Under the pieces are notes generated by a model. The model was not told the DNA's origin. It worked only from the letters and a program-made list of their open reading frames with translations, and did not search any database. A stretch of 64,000 bases of DNA from positions 1-64,000 of IMG/VR virus record IMGVR_UViG_3300021389_000012; one strand, written 5' to 3'. Origin of the DNA: a virus. Shown here piece by piece: positions 59,144-64,000 of the stretch. Position numbers and translations under genes: made by a program. The number at the start of each line of letters is the position of its first letter. The first letter of the stretch is position 1.

Positions 59144-59836
59144 ATGAAAAGACCTATTGAAACATATACAGATAGTTTTGGTCAAACTATACATTTTACT
59201 GTACCAGAACCACATAAACAGATTTGCATTAACATCTCAGGTGGAGCCGATAGTGCTATACTGTTATGGATGTTAATACAATACTGTGAAAAACATATAC
59301 CAGATGCTGAACTACATGTTATAACATCAGCTAATCCTATTAAGGGCTGGTACAATGCTAAATGGAGTACTAGTGTACTCGATAAAGTACTCCATCTCAC
59401 AGGAACTAAATTAATTAAAAGCCATTATACATTTTATAGTACAGATCAAATTAGATCAGAACTAGATGAGGTAGAAAAAATGCAACAAGATTTACATGGA
59501 ATAACATTTACTTTACATGGAACTACACAAAATCCTCCAATGGAAATAGTTGAATTATTAGAAGGTCGTTATGAACCACGTGATGCAGGACATGGTAGAA
59601 TGATAATTAGAGAATATGTACCAGGAATAACACGTTGGACACCATTAATGGAAGTAGATAAACGTATGGTAGCATATTTGTATAAACATTTTGATATGAT
59701 GGAAATTTTATTTCCATATACTAGAAGTTGTGAACAAGAGGCACGACACAACAAAGATGAACCAGACTGGATGATAACACACTGTGGCGAATGCTGGTGG
59801 TGTAAAGAACGTCACTGGGCATTTGGGAGACACTAA
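59144..59836 (+). CDS. queC: QueC-like PP-loop ATPase
   Basis: This 230-residue protein has the PP-loop SGGADS at residues 32-37 (INISGGADSAILLWML) and the zinc-site C-terminus of QueC: RSCEQEARHNKDEPDW...HCGECWWCKERHWAF (about 197-228), with four cysteines and the CxxCxxCxxR spacing. QueC makes 7-cyano-7-deazaguanine (preQ0), used for tRNA queuosine and for 7-deazaguanine DNA modification in some phages. The middle is divergent and no other que/dpd gene is in this window, so a different adenylation substrate is possible. The large terminase ATG overlaps its stop. Confidence 0.72.
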   Translation: MKRPIETYTDSFGQTIHFTVPEPHKQICINISGGADSAILLWMLIQYCEKHIPDAELHVITSANPIKGWYNAKWSTSVLDKVLHLTGTKLIKSHYTFYSTDQIRSELDEVEKMQQDLHGITFTLHGTTQNPPMEIVELLEGRYEPRDAGHGRMIIREYVPGITRWTPLMEVDKRMVAYLYKHFDMMEILFPYTRSCEQEARHNKDEPDWMITHCGECWWCKERHWAFGRH

Positions 59837-61392
59837 TGGCAGTAGATACAAAATTAACTAAAACCCCATATAGAAAAGAAAAATATACAGAAGAGCAGTT
59901 ATTAGAACTTGCTTTATGTACACAAGACCCTAAACACTTTATGAAGGAACACTGTTTTATTCAGCATCCTACACAAGGTCGTATGAAATTTGCATTATAT
60001 GATTTCCAAGAAGAACTAGTAGATGTATATCACAATAATAGATACAGTATTAGTATGCTTGCACGACAAACAGGTAAAAGTACTTGTGCGGCAGGATACT
60101 TGTTATGGTATGCAATGTTTAATCCAGACCAAACTATTCTTATAGCGGCACACAAGTATAGTGGTGCTAGTGAAATTATGCAACGTATACGTTTTGCGTA
60201 CGAAACATTACCGGATTATATAAGAGCTGGTGTTACTGCATATAACAAAGGATCGTTGGAATTTGATAACGGTTCACGTATTGTAGCACAGTCAACAACA
60301 GAAAATACTGGACGTGGTTTGAGTATATCATTAGCATACTTAGACGAGTTTGCATTTGTGCGTCCAAACATAGCTAAAGAATTTTGGACTTCACTGTCCC
60401 CTACACTAGCAACAGGTGGTAAGTGTATTATTACATCAACACCAAATATGGACGATGACCAATTTGCACAAATTTGGAGAGATGCACAAAAGAATCAAGA
60501 CGAATTTGGTAATGCAACAAACGAGGGTATTAATGGATTTGCACATTATCTTGCTACATGGGAAGTACACCCAGACAGAGATCAAGAATGGGCAGATATA
60601 GAACAAGGTAAAATTGGTGAAGAACGATTTAGACGTGAACACAAATGTGAGTTTATTGCATTTGATGAAACACTAATTGATAGTATTAAACTTAGTAATA
60701 TGGAAGCACGTGATCCATACGCTATATCAGGACAAGTACGCTGGTATGCACCAGTTGCCAAGGGCAAATTATATATGATAGCATTAGATCCTAGTTTAGG
60801 TACAGGAGGAGACAATAGTGCTATACAAGTGTATAGTATGCCAGGAATGAAACAAGTAGCAGAATGGATGCACAATAGAACAACAGTTCAAGGGCAGATA
60901 AAAATTTTGCGAGAAATAGCACAGTTTATAGAAAGCGAAACAAATGGTGATTGTGAAATATATTACAGTATGGAAAACAATACATTAGGTGAAGCAGCAC
61001 TAGTTGTTGTAGAAGAAACAGGCGAAGAAAACTTTCCAGGTACATTTTTAAGTGAAACAAGACAACATGGTAATGCTAAACGTTATAGACGAGGCTTTAC
61101 AACTACACACAAAAGTAAAATTAGTGCATGTAGTAAACTAAAATACTGGGTAGAAACAGAGAAACTAGAAATAGCAAGTAAGCCATTGCTAAGAGAATTA
61201 AAAACATTTATTGCACGTGGTAATAGTTATGCAGCCAAAGACGGCGAACACGATGACCTTGTAATGGCAGTCAATTTAATAGTGCGTATGAGTTTAGAAG
61301 TATCTAAGTATGAAGAAGACGCTTTTGACTATTTAAACGATGATTTTGAAGATGGTGATGGCATGGAGCCAATGCCGTTTAGTCTAATATAA
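59836..61392 (+). CDS. gp17: Large terminase subunit gp17
   Basis: This 518-residue protein (T4 gp17 is 610) has Walker A ARQTGKST (about 77-84), Walker B with catalytic Glu in SLAYLDEFAF (about 165-174) and the coupling motif IITSTPN. The RNase-H-fold nuclease carries Asp in MIALDPSLGTGGDNSAIQ (about 314-331), a central Glu in YYSMENNTLGE (about 375-385), and the terminal HDDLVMA (about 473-479). It packages DNA through the gp20 portal. It is coupled to the QueC-like gene by a 1-nt overlap. Confidence 0.97.
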   Translation: MAVDTKLTKTPYRKEKYTEEQLLELALCTQDPKHFMKEHCFIQHPTQGRMKFALYDFQEELVDVYHNNRYSISMLARQTGKSTCAAGYLLWYAMFNPDQTILIAAHKYSGASEIMQRIRFAYETLPDYIRAGVTAYNKGSLEFDNGSRIVAQSTTENTGRGLSISLAYLDEFAFVRPNIAKEFWTSLSPTLATGGKCIITSTPNMDDDQFAQIWRDAQKNQDEFGNATNEGINGFAHYLATWEVHPDRDQEWADIEQGKIGEERFRREHKCEFIAFDETLIDSIKLSNMEARDPYAISGQVRWYAPVAKGKLYMIALDPSLGTGGDNSAIQVYSMPGMKQVAEWMHNRTTVQGQIKILREIAQFIESETNGDCEIYYSMENNTLGEAALVVVEETGEENFPGTFLSETRQHGNAKRYRRGFTTTHKSKISACSKLKYWVETEKLEIASKPLLRELKTFIARGNSYAAKDGEHDDLVMAVNLIVRMSLEVSKYEEDAFDYLNDDFEDGDGMEPMPFSLI

Positions 61393-61404
61393 GAGAAAAA
61401 TAAA

Positions 61405-62439
61405 ATGAACAATAAATATAAATCTTGGTGTAAATGGGATCCATTAAAAACAGTTATGATTGGAAGATCATATTATCCAGAATATTATAGAGATATAAAA
61501 AATGCTAAAGTAAAAGACTGCTTAGTTAGAATAGCAGAAGAAACTGAAGAAGATTTTAAAAATTATGAAAAAGTTTTAAAACAATTTGGTTGCGAAGTTA
61601 TTAGACCAGAACTAGATATAGATGAAAATTTAGCAGAATATATTGAACAACATGAAAGACAGCATAAAAAGTTTACGAGACCACCAGCTCAACCAAGAGA
61701 TGGACAACAGGTTATGGGCGAAGAAATGCTTTACTCAATGAGAGATCATCCTAGCATAAAGGCAGCTTTAGATAATTATAATTCAGTTGATTCGTTTGAT
61801 TTAACAGAAGCAATTACAAAACCTGGCGAAATGAGAAGCCACTTTTTTGATGCACCTGGAGTAACATGTGTTGGAAATAGAGTTTACGTTGATAAAAAAG
61901 AAGTACCAACAGACGTCATTGATATATTAACAGAAAGATATCCAGAAAGAGAATTTATATTTGTAAAAATAGGTGGACACAATGATGGGTGCTTTCATAC
62001 ATTAAAACCTGGAGCAATATTATCTTTAGAAAGATATACACAATATGAAGAAACATTTCCTGGGTGGGATGTATGTTATCTTCCTAATCAGTCTTGGTCG
62101 CTAGTACGTGACTTTACAGATCTAAAGAAGAAAAATAGTGGAAAATGGTGGCTAGCAGGAGAAGAAAAAAATAATAATTTTACTGACTTTGTAGAAACAT
62201 GGTTAACAGATTGGGTAGGATATTGTGAAGAAAGTGTATTTGACGTTAATGTACTGATGCTAGATGATAAGCATGTATGTGTAAATGGCTATAATAAGAC
62301 TGTATTTGATTTTTTAAAGAAACATGATATAGAACCAATTATTGTTCCGTTTAGGCATAGATTTTTTTGGGACGGTGGATTGCATTGTGTTTCTTTGGAC
62401 TTATATCGAGAAGGCGACATGCAAAACTACTTTAAATAA
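61405..62439 (+). CDS. Amidinotransferase-family protein (glycine/inosamine amidinotransferase-like)
   Basis: This 344-residue protein follows the GATM/arginine-deiminase superfamily. The N-terminus reads WCKWDPLKTVMIGRSYYPEYY (about 8-28). The GE-x-RSHFFDAPG region (about 147-157) and GGHNDGCFHTLKPGA (about 190-204) hold the His/Asp dyad. Catalytic Cys lies in FRHRFFWDGGLHCVSLDLYR (about 316-335). Members transfer or hydrolyse the amidino group of arginine. It follows gp17 by 12 nt, with AAGAGAAA upstream. An auxiliary metabolic role (arginine use) or small-molecule modification is possible; the exact reaction cannot be read from motifs. Confidence 0.85.
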   Translation: MNNKYKSWCKWDPLKTVMIGRSYYPEYYRDIKNAKVKDCLVRIAEETEEDFKNYEKVLKQFGCEVIRPELDIDENLAEYIEQHERQHKKFTRPPAQPRDGQQVMGEEMLYSMRDHPSIKAALDNYNSVDSFDLTEAITKPGEMRSHFFDAPGVTCVGNRVYVDKKEVPTDVIDILTERYPEREFIFVKIGGHNDGCFHTLKPGAILSLERYTQYEETFPGWDVCYLPNQSWSLVRDFTDLKKKNSGKWWLAGEEKNNNFTDFVETWLTDWVGYCEESVFDVNVLMLDDKHVCVNGYNKTVFDFLKKHDIEPIIVPFRHRFFWDGGLHCVSLDLYREGDMQNYFK

Positions 62440-62459
62440 TAACATTTTGAATGTTTATT

Positions 62460-62468
62460 GATAAATAC
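62460..62468 (+). promoter_or_regulatory. Late promoter (GATAAATAC)
   Basis: GATAAATAC lies 19 nt before ATG 62488 in the 48-nt gap after the amidinotransferase gene; TAAAGGAAT supplies the ribosome binding site. Confidence 0.78.
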
Positions 62469-62487
62469 ATTAAAGGAATACTATACA

Positions 62488-64000
62488 ATGCAACTATCAC
62501 AAGAGATTTTTAACATCCTAAAGGGTGCAAACATTAAATTAAAATTGTTTGATCCAATGGGAAATAAAACATTAGATCCTGAAATATCAGCGAGATTTTA
62601 CGCATATGATAATGATTTTCTTGTCACTATTAGAGAAGAAGAAGATGGAGTTGAACTAGTTGTACAAGCAGGAGCTAGTTTCAATTTTAATGAACACAAA
62701 GATTTATTGAATAGTATTAAAAAAGCAGGACACAACGCTATGGCAGAATATAACATTAGAAAATTTGATAAGAATATTGAATTAAAAGACTTCGCTCACG
62801 ATGTAGTAAAAGAAGATGAGCGTACTGAAAAGGCAATGAAAGACATGCAACCAAGCGCCGTTACAGGCTATTACGAGATCACAGACTTCTGGAAAGAACA
62901 CACGCAGATGTGGGACAAAAGTGTCGACGAAGTGATGCAAATGATTTATGAGTGGACTTGGATTGAAATGACAACAGCCACTCGAGACAGAGATGAATTA
63001 GCAAAACGTACATTAGCAATAGTAGTTGACGCATTGAGGAACAAAAAAGACGATATGACATTTGATGATATGATTGCTCAGTTGGAATCAAAAAATGAAG
63101 AAATACGCAGATTAAAAGAACTATCTGGAATTAAAGAAGCAGATAGAAGTGATGTTACACATGCTCAACTTTTACCTCACATTAAAAACGTTAAAGCAGC
63201 AATGATAAGACACGCTCAAGAAGATCCTAGCGAAGCAAATGAATTTATTGAACATCTTGATGATATGATGCAGGTTGGCGATGTAGAGGTTGTAGACATG
63301 ATGCAACCAGACTATATGGATACTGAAGCAAGAGATAGCCTAATAGGGTATTTTAAAGTTTCAATATCACAAGATCCTACATTATATAACATGTTATTCC
63401 CAGGTGAAGATATTAAGTGGGACCAAAGCGAATACAAAGACATGTTTGAATCAATGAACGAAGGCGGAAATTCAGTAGAGGCATTTATGGCACATGTAGT
63501 TGATCATGCTAAAGAAATTCAAGCAGATAACTATAGAATGACTGATAGTTCATATTACGAATTCACAGATGAAATAGATACAGATGATGAAGAATTTATG
63601 AGTATGCCACAAGTGCAAGCTATATTAAAAGCAATACCACATGTGGATATGGAAAACACAGATATTAAACATGCAATTGATGTTTTAGCATCAGGCGAAT
63701 TACTTGAAGCAGAAACTGAATCATATTCACCAGGTGATGAGTATGCTGATTCAGAAGGCATGGTAAGTAATTGCTGTGGTGCTCCTATGTATGATTATGA
63801 TGATGGACATGGTAGATGTAGCGATTGTCACGATATGGCAGCCGGTGAAACTGATGAAGAATTTTATGAAAATACATACGATACTAAAGATTTTGAAGTA
63901 AATCCTAGAGCAGGTCACAGAGACCAAATGGCACACCCAGAAAATCAAATGGGCACAGGTCCAGGAATTAAAACTAAGCCAAAGTTGCGTCCAAAAAACT
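62488..64000 (+). CDS. Acidic motif-bearing protein, cut by right window edge
   Basis: The frame from ATG 62488 is open to the window end (at least 504 residues). Residues 1-205 form a helical domain (MQLSQEIFNILKGANIKLKLFDPMG...). Then comes KNEEIRRLKELSGIKEA (about 202-218; motif at 63109-63141), followed by acidic linkers with L-L-E/A (another gp21-like site) and a zinc-ribbon CCGAPMYDYDDGHGRCSDC near 430-448. The DNA around the motif is nearly identical to that at 58378-58424. It is the same family as the acidic proteins at 56806 and 58374 and is probably a head-associated protein. Late promoter upstream. Confidence 0.6.
   Translation, partial: MQLSQEIFNILKGANIKLKLFDPMGNKTLDPEISARFYAYDNDFLVTIREEEDGVELVVQAGASFNFNEHKDLLNSIKKAGHNAMAEYNIRKFDKNIELKDFAHDVVKEDERTEKAMKDMQPSAVTGYYEITDFWKEHTQMWDKSVDEVMQMIYEWTWIEMTTATRDRDELAKRTLAIVVDALRNKKDDMTFDDMIAQLESKNEEIRRLKELSGIKEADRSDVTHAQLLPHIKNVKAAMIRHAQEDPSEANEFIEHLDDMMQVGDVEVVDMMQPDYMDTEARDSLIGYFKVSISQDPTLYNMLFPGEDIKWDQSEYKDMFESMNEGGNSVEAFMAHVVDHAKEIQADNYRMTDSSYYEFTDEIDTDDEEFMSMPQVQAILKAIPHVDMENTDIKHAIDVLASGELLEAETESYSPGDEYADSEGMVSNCCGAPMYDYDDGHGRCSDCHDMAAGETDEEFYENTYDTKDFEVNPRAGHRDQMAHPENQMGTGPGIKTKPKLRPKN

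Overview
This is a 64-kb piece of a T4-like myovirus genome: AT-rich, densely packed, with head, neck, tail and baseplate modules in the arrangement seen in marine T4-like phages (cyanophages and Pelagibacter myophages). The host cannot be fixed from this window. A glutamine-riboswitch/downstream-peptide element points to cyanobacteria and their phages. An SbmA/BacA-type peptide transporter points to a proteobacterial gene source. No photosystem gene, tRNA, CRISPR array or insertion sequence was seen.

Layout. 1-8266 (minus): a baseplate operon running from a nucleotidyltransferase through a gp48-like protein, gp53, an 807-aa hub/lysozyme-like protein, gp5, a GH24-like protein, an HNH endonuclease and gp25 to gp6, which is cut by the left edge. 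8311-12669 (plus): late sigma factor gp55 and recombination nuclease gp47/gp46 behind a near-consensus sigma70 promoter, then a small ORF and a GIY-YIG-like protein. 12670-13344: a long non-coding stretch with its own promoter, probably a large structured RNA. 13782-14836 (minus): gp26 followed by a gp51-like ORF in the -1 frame, with a slippery sequence and a hairpin. 14939-18863: two tandem tape-measure-like paralogues. 18903-24665: the head module (portal gp20, a small ORF, an acidic core protein, protease gp21, scaffold gp22, major capsid gp23). 24727-25247: a glutamine riboswitch with its 50-aa peptide, then a second structured RNA candidate. 25331-38110: tail-fibre and adhesin genes, including a PKD-repeat protein and three proteins ending in S74 chaperone domains. 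38223-40807: a conserved small protein, two glycosyltransferase-like genes and a Nudix hydrolase. 40853-43278 (minus): gp15 and gp14. 43390-44361: SbmA-like transporter. 44507-47167: small unknown genes. 47200-51159: gp13, a Cys-rich protein, dNMP kinase, and an unknown gene coupled to an Asp/Asn-hydroxylase-like oxygenase. 51252-61392: sheath gp18, tube gp19, a tube-like paralogue, gp4, small terminase gp16, acidic putative internal proteins, a QueC-like protein and large terminase gp17. 61405-64000: an amidinotransferase-like gene and another motif-bearing acidic protein cut by the right edge.

How it works together. Two promoter classes stand out. Near-consensus sigma70 promoters (TTGACA, 17-18 nt, TATAAT-like) precede gp55/47/46, both RNA candidates, the 38.2-kb, 44.5-kb and dNMP kinase genes. 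T4-type late promoters (ATAAATA core, usually GATAAATAC) precede nearly every structural transcription unit and would be read with gp55.

The strongest unusual signals are: the -1 frameshift cassette joining gp26 to the gp51-like ORF; a recurrent RLKELSGI(K/R)EA peptide that embeds a consensus gp21 cleavage site in a family of acidic proteins beside the terminase genes; the transporter; the riboswitch; and two promoter-driven structured RNAs with no assigned class.
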